Shown here one piece after another: positions 27,410 through 36,663 of a DNA stretch of 64,000 bases (position 1 is its first letter; the number at the start of each line of letters is the position of its first letter). Under the pieces are notes generated by a model that saw only the letters and a list, made by a program, of their open reading frames with translations, was not told where the DNA came from and ran no database searches. The DNA comes from Burkholderia sp. Bp9142 (lineage in GTDB: Bacteria; Pseudomonadota; Gammaproteobacteria; Burkholderiales; Burkholderiaceae), in the NCBI RefSeq assembly GCF_003853415.1, contig NZ_QTPP01000001.1:372001-436000 (forward strand), in the 5' to 3' direction. Made by a program: the position numbers and the translations under genes.

Positions 27410-28540
27410 TCAGAACGCCGTGAGGATGCCCGCGACGATCGAGCTGGCGGTCGCACCGGGCTTGGCGACCGCGACGCCGCCGCCCGCCGCGCCATTGACG
27501 ACGAAGCGCGCATGCGCGCCGTTGCGCACCATCGCGGCGCCCGTGTACAGCACCGTGCGCTTCGACAGCGGATAGTCGAAGCGGATGCCGTACGAATCGG
27601 CGTTGCCGTCGCTGTCGGCGACCTTCCGGTAATGGCCGATGCTCAGCAGCAGCGATGCGCGTCCGATCGGCACCGTCGCGCTGAGTTCCATCGTGTCGCT
27701 GTGCGGATACGCGCTCTGGCTGTCGATCGCGGCCGCGACGTCGGGGCCGCCGCGATGCCGCATGTACAGCGCGGCGATCTTCACGACGTTGAAGTCGTAC
27801 GAGATCGCGCCGAGCGTGTAGTTGCCGTTCGCGGCCGTGCTCGCTGCGCCGAGCGTCGATGCGGCGACCGGGCTGAACTTCTGCTGCATGGTGTCGACGT
27901 CGACGGACAACCCGCCGCGCACGTAGTTGAGCCCCGCGCCGTATGTGTCGCCGAGCGTCGCCGGCTGGCCGGCCGCGCCGTTGGTGCCGCGCGTGGCCAT
28001 CGCGCGCAGCATGAAGCCCGCATAGCGCGGCGACGTGTAGCGCATCGCGTTGCGCACGCGCAGGAACGCGGGGCCGACGAAGTTGTTGGTCGCGTTGCCC
28101 CACGCGAGGCCCGCGCCGAGCCCGGGCAGGCTGTACGTGACGAGCGTGGTGTGCAGGATCGTGTAGAGCTCGCCGAACTGCACGCCGCCGAACGGCCCGG
28201 TGATGCCGACCCACGCCTCGCGGCCGAACAGCGCGCTGCCGTTCGACAGCGCGCCGCTCGCCGCGTTGAAACCGTCCTCGAGCTTGAAGATCGCCGCGTA
28301 GCCGCCGCCGAGATCCTCGACGCCCTTCAGCCCCCACTGCGTCGCCCACAGGTTGCCGCTGCCCATGTGGGTCACGTGGTTCGGCCCGGCGTTCGCGTAT
28401 TCGATCGCGGTATCGATGCGGCCGTAGAGCGTCACGCTCGATTGCGCGACAGCCGGCAGCGATGCGCATGCCAGGAGCGCCGCAACCAGCGTGGCAAGCG
28501 GTACGGCGAGCCGGTCGGCCCGCCCGTTCGGATGGTTCAT
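27410..28540 (-). CDS. Gram-negative outer-membrane porin (porin_4 family)
   Basis: The product is 376 residues with a signal peptide ending ...LPAVAQ and the typical opening SSVTLYGRIDTAIEYANAG. The conserved loop-3 segment is present (GREAWVGITGPFGGVQFGEL). It ends in a phenylalanine (LTAF), the outer-membrane sorting signal. Such trimeric beta-barrels admit small anionic solutes. Divergent from the MFS gene and next to the auxin locus, it may provide outer-membrane entry for the pathway substrate (inference). Confidence 0.92.
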   Translation of the reverse strand: MNHPNGRADRLAVPLATLVAALLACASLPAVAQSSVTLYGRIDTAIEYANAGPNHVTHMGSGNLWATQWGLKGVEDLGGGYAAIFKLEDGFNAASGALSNGSALFGREAWVGITGPFGGVQFGELYTILHTTLVTYSLPGLGAGLAWGNATNNFVGPAFLRVRNAMRYTSPRYAGFMLRAMATRGTNGAAGQPATLGDTYGAGLNYVRGGLSVDVDTMQQKFSPVAASTLGAASTAANGNYTLGAISYDFNVVKIAALYMRHRGGPDVAAAIDSQSAYPHSDTMELSATVPIGRASLLLSIGHYRKVADSDGNADSYGIRFDYPLSKRTVLYTGAAMVRNGAHARFVVNGAAGGGVAVAKPGATASSIVAGILTAF

Positions 28541-28950
28541 CTTGGTCGTCCCGTGGAAGTTCCGGCGCCCGTCGGCATCGCGCCGTTTGACATGAAGCGC
28601 GTTCGACTGCGGATGCGAGCGCTGCCGATCAAAAACGGGCCGAGTCTAGGAACGACAATTTCGGACGTCGACGCAATGCGCTCTATAACGCTTATAGACG
28701 CGCCGCATGATGCGCGCGCGCCCCGCCGCACGTGCGCCGCGCGGCGGCCCGCGCGCACGGCCTCGGTGTTTTCTTTATCCGGGTCGGTAAATGTCCGTGT
28801 GGCGCGGCTGTCACTCCGGCTATGGCGGCCGAATTTGGCCGACTACGCTGCGTCTCCGATCGTGTCACCCGCACGCTTTCGCGCCGCGACGGCACCCGGC
28901 CCGCGAGGCCCACGCCGCGCCTCCCCACCGCCCGCTCCTGGAGAATCCGC
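28541..28950. other. Divergent porin/MFS promoter region
   Basis: This 410-bp region contains no gene. It is locally AT-richer around 28630-28700, where a perfect palindrome (28682-28698) and a TCTAGGAAC element (28645) lie. The segment 28770-28800 (tttctttatccgggtcggtaaatg) may hold the MFS promoter. I could not place -35/-10 boxes with confidence. Confidence 0.5.
28682..28698. promoter_or_regulatory. Perfect 17-bp palindrome, LysR-type operator candidate
   Basis: TCTATAA-CGC-TTATAGA is a perfect 7-bp inverted repeat with a 3-nt centre and contains the LysR T-N11-A pattern. It lies between the porin and the auxin-locus MFS gene, 142 bp from the porin start. Confidence 0.6.
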
Positions 28951-30348
28951 ATGTCCGCACCCATGTCCCGCGCTGCCGACGGCAAGCGCTATACGTACGA
29001 ATGGTATGTCGTCGTCATCTGCATGCTCGCGTATGTCTTTTCGTTCGTCGATCGTCAGGTGCTCGTCCTGATGATCGAACCGATCAAGCGCGACCTGCAC
29101 CTGAGCGACACGCAGTTCAGCCTGCTGAACGGCTTCGCGTTCTCGCTGTTCTACGCGGTGATGGGGCTGCCCGTCGCCTACCTCGCCGATCGCTACGCGC
29201 GCCCGCGGATCATCTCGCTCGGCATCGCGCTGTGGAGCGTCGCGACCGCCGCATGCGGGCTCAGCCAGCAGTTCGTGCAGATGTTCGTCGCGCGGATGGG
29301 CGTCGGCGTCGGCGAGGCCGCGCTGTCGCCCGGCGCGTATTCGATGCTCGCCGACTATTTCCCGAAGGAGAAGCTCGGCCGCGCGATCGCCGTGTATTCG
29401 CTCGGCTCGTTCATCGGCGGCGGCGTCGCGTTCCTGATCGGCGGCTACGTGATCGCGCTGCTCAAGCACGCGAGCGCGTTCACGCTGCCGGTCGTCGGGC
29501 AGGTGCATGCGTGGCAGGTGACGTTCCTGATCGTCGGGCTGCCGGGGATTCTCGTCGCGCTGCTGTTCGCCGCGACCGTGCGCGACCCGCAGCGCAAGGG
29601 GCTCGCGCAGGACCGCTCGGGCGCCGTGCGGCGCGTGTCGATGCGCGATTCGCTGCGCTTCGTCGGCACGCATCGCGCGACCTTCGCATGCCACTACCTC
29701 GGCTTCTCGTTCTATGCGATGACGCTGTACTGCCTGCTGAGCTGGACGCCCGCGTTCTATATCCGCCGCTTCGGGATGACGGCCGTCGAGGCCGGCTATA
29801 CGCTCGGCATCGTGCTGCTCGTCGCGAATACCGCCGGCGTGTTCTGCGGCGGCTGGCTCAACGACTGGCTGCTGCGCCGCGGCCGCACCGATGCGCCGAT
29901 GCGCGCCGGCGCGATCGGCGCCGCGTGCATGGTGATTCCCGCGACGCTGTTCACGCAGCTCGACAGCCTGCCCGCGTCGCTCGCGGTGCTGGTCGTCGCG
30001 ATGTTCTTCGCGTCGTTCCCGATGCCGACGTCGACCGCCGCGATGCAGACGCTCGCGCCAAACCAGATGCGCGCGCAGATCTCCGCGCTGTTCCTGCTCG
30101 TGTCGAACCTGATCGCGCTCGGGATCGGCACGACCGTCGTCGCGCTGTTCACCGATCGCGTGTTCGGCGCGCCGGCGGCGGTCGGCCATTCGATGTCGAT
30201 CGTCAACGTCGCGGCGGCCACGCTCGCCGCGCTGCTGCTGGCCGCCGGATGCCGGCAGTACCGCCGCAGTCTCGACCGCGAGCGCGGCCCTGCGGCGGCG
30301 GCGGTGAATGCGGCCGTCGACGGCGGCAACGCGGTCGCCGCACGCTGA
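28951..30348 (+). CDS. MFS transporter (Spinster-like), auxin-locus carrier
   Basis: The product is 465 residues with twelve predicted helices. It begins with EWYVVVICMLAYVFSFVDRQVLVLMIEPIKRDL, the Spns/ACS-type first-helix signature, followed by LADRYARPRIISLGIALWS. The iac locus of Paraburkholderia phytofirmans PsJN includes an MFS gene reported to matter for dioxindole-3-acetate removal (recalled literature); this is the likely counterpart. It is transcribed toward iacF with 154 bp between them. Confidence 0.85.
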   Translation: MSAPMSRAADGKRYTYEWYVVVICMLAYVFSFVDRQVLVLMIEPIKRDLHLSDTQFSLLNGFAFSLFYAVMGLPVAYLADRYARPRIISLGIALWSVATAACGLSQQFVQMFVARMGVGVGEAALSPGAYSMLADYFPKEKLGRAIAVYSLGSFIGGGVAFLIGGYVIALLKHASAFTLPVVGQVHAWQVTFLIVGLPGILVALLFAATVRDPQRKGLAQDRSGAVRRVSMRDSLRFVGTHRATFACHYLGFSFYAMTLYCLLSWTPAFYIRRFGMTAVEAGYTLGIVLLVANTAGVFCGGWLNDWLLRRGRTDAPMRAGAIGAACMVIPATLFTQLDSLPASLAVLVVAMFFASFPMPTSTAAMQTLAPNQMRAQISALFLLVSNLIALGIGTTVVALFTDRVFGAPAAVGHSMSIVNVAAATLAALLLAAGCRQYRRSLDRERGPAAAAVNAAVDGGNAVAAR

Positions 30349-30502
30349 CCGGCGACGCTCGGGCCACCGACCATCATCCATCCCGCTGATTCAGATATCG
30401 CTTTTTAATCGATTTGATTTATGTGATGCCCCTCCCTATTCTCGCTTGCATGACGGCGCGGTATCCGCCGCGCCGGTTTTCTCCCCACCCACGGAACACC
30501 CC

Positions 30503-31483
30503 ATGCAAGCGAACCGCCACCAGGTCCGGATCGACGCGCTGATCGACGCGGCGCAGGACATCCGCTGTTTCCGGGTCTCGCGCGTCGACGGCCAGCCGTT
30601 CGACGCGTACGAGCCGGGCGCCCATATCGACGTCACCGCGCCGTCCGGCGTCACGCGGCAATACTCGCTGTGCGGCCGCCCCGACGAGCGCGGCAGCTAT
30701 CTGTTCGCGGTGAAGAAGGAAGCGCGGTCGCGCGGCGGCTCGCGCTCGCTGCACGACGACGTGCGCGTCGGCGCCGAGTTGTCGATCGGCGCGCCGCGCA
30801 ACCTGTTTCGTCTGACGGATGACGCGAGCGAGCACGTGCTGGTCGCGGCCGGGATCGGCATCACGCCGCTGCTGTCGATGGCGTATGCGCTCGCGCAGCG
30901 CGGCGCGCGCTACCGGTTGCACTACTTCGCGCGCAGCCGCGAACACGCGGCCTTCGTCGACGAGCTGTCGGCCGAACCGTTCGCGTCGCACGTGACATTC
31001 CATTACGGGATCGAGCCCGACTCGCTGGCGGCACAACTCGGCCGCTGCGTCGCGTCGATCGATGCCCACGCCCATGTATACACGTGCGGCCCCGGCCCGT
31101 TCATGGATGCGGTCGTCGCGGCAGCGGCAACGCGGATTCCCGAGGACGCGATTCATCTCGAACGCTTCGCGGCGGAACCGGCCGGGGCCGATGCCGCCAT
31201 GGATGCGGCCCCGGCGGAAGGCTTCGAAGTGCGCCTGCGGCGCAGCGGCCAATCGGTGCGCGTCGCGCCCGACACGTCGATCGTCGACGCGCTCGCGCGC
31301 ATCGGCATCGAGGTCGATACGTCATGCGGCGAAGGCGTGTGCGGCACCTGCATGGTGCCGGTGCTCGACGGCGAGCCCGATCATCGCGACCACTGTCTCA
31401 GCAAGGCCGAGCGCGCGAGCAACACGGTGATCTGCTGCTGCGTGTCGCGAGCGCGTTCGGCGGTGCTCGTCCTCGATCTCTGA
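30503..31483 (+). CDS. iacF: Ferredoxin-NAD(P)H reductase of the Rieske oxygenase, IacF-like (PDR/VanB family)
   Basis: The product is 326 residues. It has phthalate dioxygenase reductase architecture: an FMN/FAD-binding barrel (HIDVTAPSGVTRQYSLCGRP), an NAD-binding domain (VLVAAGIGITPLLSMAYAL and VYTCGPGPFMDAV), and a C-terminal plant-type 2Fe-2S domain (DTSCGEGVCGTCMVPVLDG then DHCL). It would feed electrons to the IacCD terminal oxygenase. It is separated from iacCD by a LysR gene on the other strand, unlike compact iac clusters. Confidence 0.85.
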   Translation: MQANRHQVRIDALIDAAQDIRCFRVSRVDGQPFDAYEPGAHIDVTAPSGVTRQYSLCGRPDERGSYLFAVKKEARSRGGSRSLHDDVRVGAELSIGAPRNLFRLTDDASEHVLVAAGIGITPLLSMAYALAQRGARYRLHYFARSREHAAFVDELSAEPFASHVTFHYGIEPDSLAAQLGRCVASIDAHAHVYTCGPGPFMDAVVAAAATRIPEDAIHLERFAAEPAGADAAMDAAPAEGFEVRLRRSGQSVRVAPDTSIVDALARIGIEVDTSCGEGVCGTCMVPVLDGEPDHRDHCLSKAERASNTVICCCVSRARSAVLVLDL

Positions 31484-31627
31484 TGCGCTGACGGGCTGAC
31501 GTGTTGCCGCGCTGATGCGCTGGCAAGCCGGTGCGCCGATCTACCGATGCGCCGCTTCACTGGCGGTTGAGGCACAGGCACGGTGCCGGCGAAACGCCTG
31601 AGCCCTACGCAGCGCGCCGCCCGGCCG

Positions 31628-32545
31628 TCACGCGTCGAAATGCTCGACGATCTCGCCAAGCAGCGCGCGCATCCACGCGATCCCCTCGTCCTCGTGAAAG
31701 TGCTCGTGCCAGTGCATCGTGACCGGCGCGGGCGGCAGCGTCACCGGCAGGTCGTACAGCCGGAACGCATTGTCGCGGTTCAGGATTCGCGCGAGCCGCT
31801 TCGGCAGCGTCGCATAGAGATCGGTGACCGACAGCACGCTCGGCAGCGCGACGAAGTGCGGCACTTCGAGCGCGATGTTGCGGCCCACGCCCTGCGCGCG
31901 CAACGCATCGTCGAGCGCGTGGTGACTGTGCTCGACCGACTTCACGTTGACGTGCGCGGCGCGCACGAACTGCTCGAGGCTCAGCGCCGCGCCGGCCGGC
32001 AACCCGCGCCGGCGGCCCGTCATGCACACGTAGGTTTCCTCGAACAGCACCTGGTGGCGCGTGCGCGGCATCAGCTCCGGCAGGTTGCCGATCGCGAAGT
32101 CCAGCCGGCTCGCGCGCAGCGCTTCCTCGATCTCCTCCACCGGCAGCGGCTGCACGCTCAGCGTCACGCGCGGTGCGCGCTCGCGCAGCGCCTGGCAGAT
32201 CGCCGGCAGGTACGCCATCTCGCCCGCGTCCGACAGCGACAGCCGGAACGTGCGCGTGCTCGACGCCGGATCGAAGCGCTCCGCATAGCGCAGCGCGATG
32301 CGCACCATGTCGAGCGCCTTGCCGACGATCCCGGCGAGTTCGAGCGCGACCGGCGTCGGCTGCATCCCCGCGCGCGTGCGCACGAACAGCGGATCGTCGA
32401 ACAGCGTGCGCAGCCGTCCGAGCGAATAGCTGACGGCCGGCTGCGACAGCGCGAGCCGCTCGCCGGCCTTGGTCAGGCTGCGTTCCTCGACGATCGCCTG
32501 GAACACCCGCAACAGGTTCAGATCGAGATGATCGACCGATGTCAT
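31628..32545 (-). CDS. LysR family regulator of the auxin-degradation locus
   Basis: The product is 305 residues. The helix-turn-helix lies at the start (LDLNLLRVFQAIVEERSLTKAGERLALSQPAVSYSLGRLR), with an effector domain of the NahR/NodD subgroup (TFRLSLSDAGEMAYLPAICQAL). The start at 32545 (MTSVDHL) has an ideal GGAGG ribosome binding site; an ATG 15 bp upstream lacks one. It is divergent from iacC. In P. phytofirmans PsJN a LysR regulator responding to dioxindole-3-acetate controls iac genes (recalled), and this is its likely equivalent. Confidence 0.88.
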   Translation of the reverse strand: MTSVDHLDLNLLRVFQAIVEERSLTKAGERLALSQPAVSYSLGRLRTLFDDPLFVRTRAGMQPTPVALELAGIVGKALDMVRIALRYAERFDPASSTRTFRLSLSDAGEMAYLPAICQALRERAPRVTLSVQPLPVEEIEEALRASRLDFAIGNLPELMPRTRHQVLFEETYVCMTGRRRGLPAGAALSLEQFVRAAHVNVKSVEHSHHALDDALRAQGVGRNIALEVPHFVALPSVLSVTDLYATLPKRLARILNRDNAFRLYDLPVTLPPAPVTMHWHEHFHEDEGIAWMRALLGEIVEHFDA

Positions 32546-32573
32546 CGTGACCTCCATCATTTGCCGTATTTAT

Positions 32574-32595
32574 TTGATCAGCAATTTTAGATCAA
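32574..32595. promoter_or_regulatory. Inverted repeat between the LysR gene and iacC
   Basis: TTGATC-N10-GATCAA is a perfect 6-bp inverted repeat, flanked by looser symmetry (CCGT upstream, ACGG downstream). It sits in an AT-rich patch 90 bp upstream of iacC and 29 bp upstream of the LysR start, the normal place for a LysR operator serving both genes. Confidence 0.6.
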
Positions 32596-32684
32596 TTTGA
32601 CGGATATATAGCAGCAGACGAGACTGGTCTCCCGACGCCGCGCACGGCGCGGCCCGATTTCGCGACTCTTTCCCCACGACGACG

Positions 32685-33968
32685 ATGAGCGACATTCCCT
32701 ACCAGACGATCGACACCCGCGCGCTGCACGGCTTCGCGCAGCCCGACCGCATCGCGCCCGCGATGTATCACGACCCCGCGCTGTTCGAGGCCGAGCTCGA
32801 CCGCATCTTCTACCGCACCTGGATCTGGGTCGCGCACGAGAGCGAGCTGCCGAACCCGGGCGACTTCATCACGACGACGATCGGCCGCCAGCCGGTGATC
32901 GTCGTGCGCGACAAGACCGGCGAGATCAACGTGCTGCAGAACCGCTGCCGCCATCGCGGCGCGACCGTGTGCGAAACGCACAAGGGCAACGCGAAGGGCT
33001 TCACGTGCCCGTATCACAGCTGGTCGTACGCGCTCGACGGCACGCTGCGCGCGCTGCCGTACGGCGACGGCTACGAAGGCGTGTGCGAGAAGGGCGACCT
33101 GCCGCTCGTGAAGCTGCGCGTCGGCGTGTACCAGGGGCTGATCTTCGCGAGCTTCGACGACGCCATCGAACCGCTCGAGGATTTCCTCGGCGGCGCGAAG
33201 CCGTGGATCGACCTGTTCATGAAGCAGGGCGCCGGCTACCCGATCAAGGCGAACGGCGAGCACAAGTTCAGGTTCAAGGGCAACTGGAAGATCCAGCTCG
33301 AGAACACGACGGACCTCTATCACTTCCCGGTCGTGCACAAGTCGTGGATGAAGTCGATCGACGACGAGACGGCCGCCGCGATCACGAGCTTCATGACGAG
33401 CGAGGACGCGTTCTGCCGCGCGCTCGGCAACGGCCACAGCCTCGCGGTGCTGATGCCGGAGCTGATCGATCTCGACGCAGACGACGGCGCGCCGCTGCCC
33501 GAGCGCTTCGCGCCGCTCGCGGCAAAGCTCGCCGAGCGCCACACGCCGGAAGCAGTGCGCCGCATCGTGCGCTCGCTGATGGGCGTCGGCTTCAACCTGA
33601 ACCTGTTCCCGAACCTCGCGCTGTCGATGGCGTTCTTCCGCGTGCTGCGGCCGATCTCCGCGAACGAAACCGAGATCCGTCACGTCGCGCTCGCGATGGA
33701 CGGCGGCCCGGACGAAGCGAACCGCGAGCGGCTGCGCATCCACGAGCATTTCCAGGGCCCGTTCGGCTTCGGCAGCCCGGACGACGCGGAAGCGTGGGAG
33801 CGCGTGCAGCGCGGCGCGCATGCGGGCCCCGACGTGCCGATCCTCGTGAACCGCGGGCTGAACCGCGAGACGACCGCCGCGAACGGCGAAAAGACCGCGC
33901 ATGCGACCGACGAGACCGGCATGCGCGAGGCCTACCAGCAATGGCGCAAGATGATGGAGCAACAGTGA
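32685..33968 (+). CDS. iacC: Rieske non-heme iron oxygenase alpha subunit, IacC-like
   Basis: The product is 427 residues. Rieske cluster ligands are visible as C88-x-H90 and C108-x2-H111 (NRCRHRGATV ... GFTCPYHSW). The catalytic iron site motif ENTTDLYHFPVVH supplies D210, H213 and H218. In iac pathways this oxygenase converts the dioxindole-3-acetate-derived intermediate to catechol (established for the family in Pseudomonas and Paraburkholderia). It overlaps the beta-subunit gene (TGATG). Confidence 0.9.
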   Translation: MSDIPYQTIDTRALHGFAQPDRIAPAMYHDPALFEAELDRIFYRTWIWVAHESELPNPGDFITTTIGRQPVIVVRDKTGEINVLQNRCRHRGATVCETHKGNAKGFTCPYHSWSYALDGTLRALPYGDGYEGVCEKGDLPLVKLRVGVYQGLIFASFDDAIEPLEDFLGGAKPWIDLFMKQGAGYPIKANGEHKFRFKGNWKIQLENTTDLYHFPVVHKSWMKSIDDETAAAITSFMTSEDAFCRALGNGHSLAVLMPELIDLDADDGAPLPERFAPLAAKLAERHTPEAVRRIVRSLMGVGFNLNLFPNLALSMAFFRVLRPISANETEIRHVALAMDGGPDEANRERLRIHEHFQGPFGFGSPDDAEAWERVQRGAHAGPDVPILVNRGLNRETTAANGEKTAHATDETGMREAYQQWRKMMEQQ

Positions 33969-34468
33969 TGGACGACCGCAACGCCCTCTTTTCCGAGCAG
34001 ACCTTCGCCCGCGCGGTCGAATTCGTGTGGCGCGAAGCCGAGATGCTCGACCGCCGCGACTATCGCGCATGGCTCGACCTGTGGGACCCGGCCGGTCACT
34101 ACGTGGTGCCGATCGATCCCGATGCGACCGACTTCGCGGCGACGCTGAACTACGTGTTCGACGACCGGGACATGCGCGAGAAGCGCGTGCAGCGGATGCT
34201 GTCCGGTTACTCGGCATCGGCGTCCGACGCGGCGCGCACGGTGCGCACCGTGTCGCGCTTCACGCTGGAAAGCAGCAGCGCCGGGATCGTCGAGCTGAAA
34301 TCCGCGCAGGTCGTCGTCGCGTACAAGCGCGGCGTCGCGACGCTGTTCGCGGCCGACGTCACGCACCGGCTGCACGTCGATGCGGACGGCGAGATGCGGA
34401 TCGCGGAGAAGGTCGTACGCCTGATCGATTCGACCGAAGCGCTCAGCGCGATCGGCTTCCTGCTGTAA
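33968..34468 (+). CDS. iacD: Aromatic-ring-hydroxylating oxygenase beta subunit, IacD-like
   Basis: The product is 166 residues with the usual small-subunit fold: REAEMLDRRDYRAWLDLWDPAGHYVVPID and FDDRDMREKRVQRMLSG. It associates with IacC in an alpha3beta3 complex and has a structural role. It is translationally coupled to iacC by a one-base overlap of stop and start. Confidence 0.9.
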   Translation: MDDRNALFSEQTFARAVEFVWREAEMLDRRDYRAWLDLWDPAGHYVVPIDPDATDFAATLNYVFDDRDMREKRVQRMLSGYSASASDAARTVRTVSRFTLESSSAGIVELKSAQVVVAYKRGVATLFAADVTHRLHVDADGEMRIAEKVVRLIDSTEALSAIGFLL

Positions 34469-34533
34469 GCGGCCGCCGGTTCGCCGCCGAATCCGCAACG
34501 GTGAACCGGTCACCTTCACCTTTCCGGACGACC

Positions 34534-34920
34534 ATGCCCACACTCGAAGTTTTCCTGCCGGCGGGCCATGACGACGCGCGCAAGGCCGAGCTGATCGCGC
34601 GGCTCAGCGACGCGACCGTCGACGCGATCGGCGCGCCGATCGAATCGGTGCGCGTGCTGCTCACCGAATTGCCCGCGACCCATATCGGCCTCGGCGGGCG
34701 CACGGCCGCCGACGGCGCGCCGCCGTCGCTGCCGGTGATCGTCGCGATCCTGATCGCCGGCCGCACCGATGCGCAGAAACGCGCGCTGATCGCCGCGCTG
34801 TCCGACGCTGCCGCGAACGGGCTCGATGCGCCCGTGCAGGCGACGCGCGTGATGATCAAGGACATCCCGAACACCGACTTCGGGATCGGCGGCCGGACCG
34901 CGCGGGCGCTGGGGCGCTGA
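34534..34920 (+). CDS. Tandem (fused) tautomerase-superfamily protein of the auxin locus
   Basis: The product is 128 residues, twice the 4-oxalocrotonate tautomerase length. Two homologous halves are visible: PTLEVFLPAGHDDARKAELI...LGGRTA and LPVIVAILIAGRTDAQKRALI...IGGRTA. The first half begins with the catalytic Pro directly after Met; in the second the equivalent position is internal, so it cannot act as the N-terminal base. In strain PsJN a tautomerase-superfamily gene of the iac locus is needed with an MFS gene to remove dioxindole-3-acetate (recalled); this is the likely counterpart. It follows iacD by 65 bp. Confidence 0.85.
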   Translation: MPTLEVFLPAGHDDARKAELIARLSDATVDAIGAPIESVRVLLTELPATHIGLGGRTAADGAPPSLPVIVAILIAGRTDAQKRALIAALSDAAANGLDAPVQATRVMIKDIPNTDFGIGGRTARALGR

Positions 34921-34982
34921 TCGTGCCTCGCGCGTCGCCGCCCTGCCGTGACGCACGCGATGCACGTGACGCCGCGCAGCGG

Positions 34983-36461
34983 CTACGCCTGCACGCCGGC
35001 GAGCGGCAGCGTCACGCGGCAGTCGAGCCCGCCGCCTTCGGCCGGGCTCGCGCCGATGCGGCCGCCGTGACGCGTGACGATGCTCTTGCACAGCGACAGC
35101 CCGATCCCGTTGCCGCCGGCCTTCGACGACGAGAAGCCGTCGAACAGCCGGTCGTGCGCGCCTTCGGCGATACCCGGCCCGTTGTCGATCGCGCGCAGCT
35201 CCGCCTGCCCGCCGACGTTCGCGGTCCCGAGCGTCAGCGTGCACGGCGCGCGCTCGCAGCCGGCGAACGCCTCGATCGCGTTGAAGGCGAGGTTGAGGAT
35301 CACCTGCCCGATCAGCACGCGCTCGCAGCGGATCGGCAGCGGCGCATCGGCCTGCACGATCGCGACCGTCACGCCCGCTTCCTTCGCACGCAGCTCGATG
35401 AAGTACGCGACGTCGGCGAGGATCTCGCGCAGGTCGGCGAGCGCGACGACCGGCTCGCGCTTCACGATGAACTCGCGCACGCTCTTGATGATCAGCGCCG
35501 CATGCTCGGCCTGCCGGTCCGCGCTGCGCAGCCCCCAGATCGCATCGTCGACGGCGCCGCGCGTGTTCAGCCGCCGCACCGCGCCCTCGATGAAGTTGCG
35601 CACGGCCGCGAGCGGCTGGCTCAGCTCGTGCGCGATCACGCTCGCCATCTCGCCCATCGCGTTGTAGCGGCCCGCGTATTCGAGCATCCGTGCCTCCGCG
35701 CGCCGCGCGTCCTCGATCGCGACTTCGTCGCTCACGTCGCGAAACTGCACGAGCAGCCCGTCGAGATCGCCTTCGATCTCGACCTGCCGGCACAGGATGC
35801 GCAGCCAGCACGTCGAACCGTCGCGCCGCACGATCCGGTAACGCTGCGGCTCGGACGGGCACGCGGACGGCGCATCGCGCAGCTGCGCGACGAGCCGGTC
35901 GCGGTCGGCCGCGCTGCAATAGTCGAGCACCTCGCCGAGCGCTTCGTCCGGCGCGAGCCCGAGCACGCGACGGCCCGACTCGCTGATGAACTGCACGCCG
36001 CCGTGCGGCGTCACGACCGCGATGCCTTCGTCGAGATCCTGCATGAACTCGCGCAGCCGCGCCTCGTAGCGGCGCAGTTGCTGGCGGACCGCCTCTTCCG
36101 CGCTGATGTCGCGGAACTGCACCATCACGACGTCGCGCCCGCGCAGCGGCACGTAGGTCGCGGTGGCCTCGGACAGCATGTCGACGCCCGTACGCGATCG
36201 ATAGCACCACTCGTACACCTGCGGCCCGTCGACGAGCGCACGATCCCATGCGCTCACCGCGATCTCGCGCTGGTATTTCGGTTCGGGGCGCGTCATGTCC
36301 GGCGCCTTCAGCGGCAGCAGTTCCTCGACGGAAAAGCCGAGCGCGATGCACGCGGCGCGATTCGCCCACACGATCGCCTTCGTCTGCGCATCGTGCAGCA
36401 GCACGCAGGTCGTCAATGCGTCGAGCAGCCGGTGGAAATCGTCTTCGTCGGGGAAACTCAT
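34983..36461 (-). CDS. PAS-domain sensor histidine kinase (FixL/TodS-like) of the auxin locus
   Basis: The product is 492 residues with no membrane span, so a soluble sensor. Three PAS-like modules lie at about residues 5-110, 130-225 and 175-245 (for example FISESGRRVLGLAPDEALGEVL). The dimerisation helix with phospho-accepting H reads EMASVIAHELSQPLAAVRNFI. The ATPase domain has NLAFNAIEAF, DNGPGIAEG and GGNGIGLSLCKSIV. Its likely partner is the FixJ-type regulator at 40.9-41.5 kb. The pair would match the two-component system reported to control iac genes in strain PsJN. The start at 36461 was chosen at the first PAS domain; an ATG at 36512 is possible. Confidence 0.85.
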   Translation of the reverse strand: MSFPDEDDFHRLLDALTTCVLLHDAQTKAIVWANRAACIALGFSVEELLPLKAPDMTRPEPKYQREIAVSAWDRALVDGPQVYEWCYRSRTGVDMLSEATATYVPLRGRDVVMVQFRDISAEEAVRQQLRRYEARLREFMQDLDEGIAVVTPHGGVQFISESGRRVLGLAPDEALGEVLDYCSAADRDRLVAQLRDAPSACPSEPQRYRIVRRDGSTCWLRILCRQVEIEGDLDGLLVQFRDVSDEVAIEDARRAEARMLEYAGRYNAMGEMASVIAHELSQPLAAVRNFIEGAVRRLNTRGAVDDAIWGLRSADRQAEHAALIIKSVREFIVKREPVVALADLREILADVAYFIELRAKEAGVTVAIVQADAPLPIRCERVLIGQVILNLAFNAIEAFAGCERAPCTLTLGTANVGGQAELRAIDNGPGIAEGAHDRLFDGFSSSKAGGNGIGLSLCKSIVTRHGGRIGASPAEGGGLDCRVTLPLAGVQA

Positions 36462-36585
36462 GATCGGATCCGGAGGAAGGCGCGCGGGATCACGCGGCCG
36501 GAAACCCAACATAGCACCGGCGCGCGCCGATCGCATCTGAAGATTTCTTTAGTCCGGCACGGAGCGACACCAGTCACGCGGCCCT

Positions 36586-36603
36586 ACGCACCAATTGCTG
36601 CGT
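36586..36603. promoter_or_regulatory. Inverted repeat upstream of iacA
   Basis: ACGCA-N8-TGCGT lies 61 bp before iacA in the divergent region shared with the sensor kinase gene. A TCTAGA element follows at 36616-36621. Either could be a regulator site; nothing in the sequence proves it. Confidence 0.35.
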
Positions 36604-36663
36604 GTTTTCGGCGTTTCTAGACTGATTGCATCGTCTTTCGAACCCCATCCCCAGGAGACAGTC

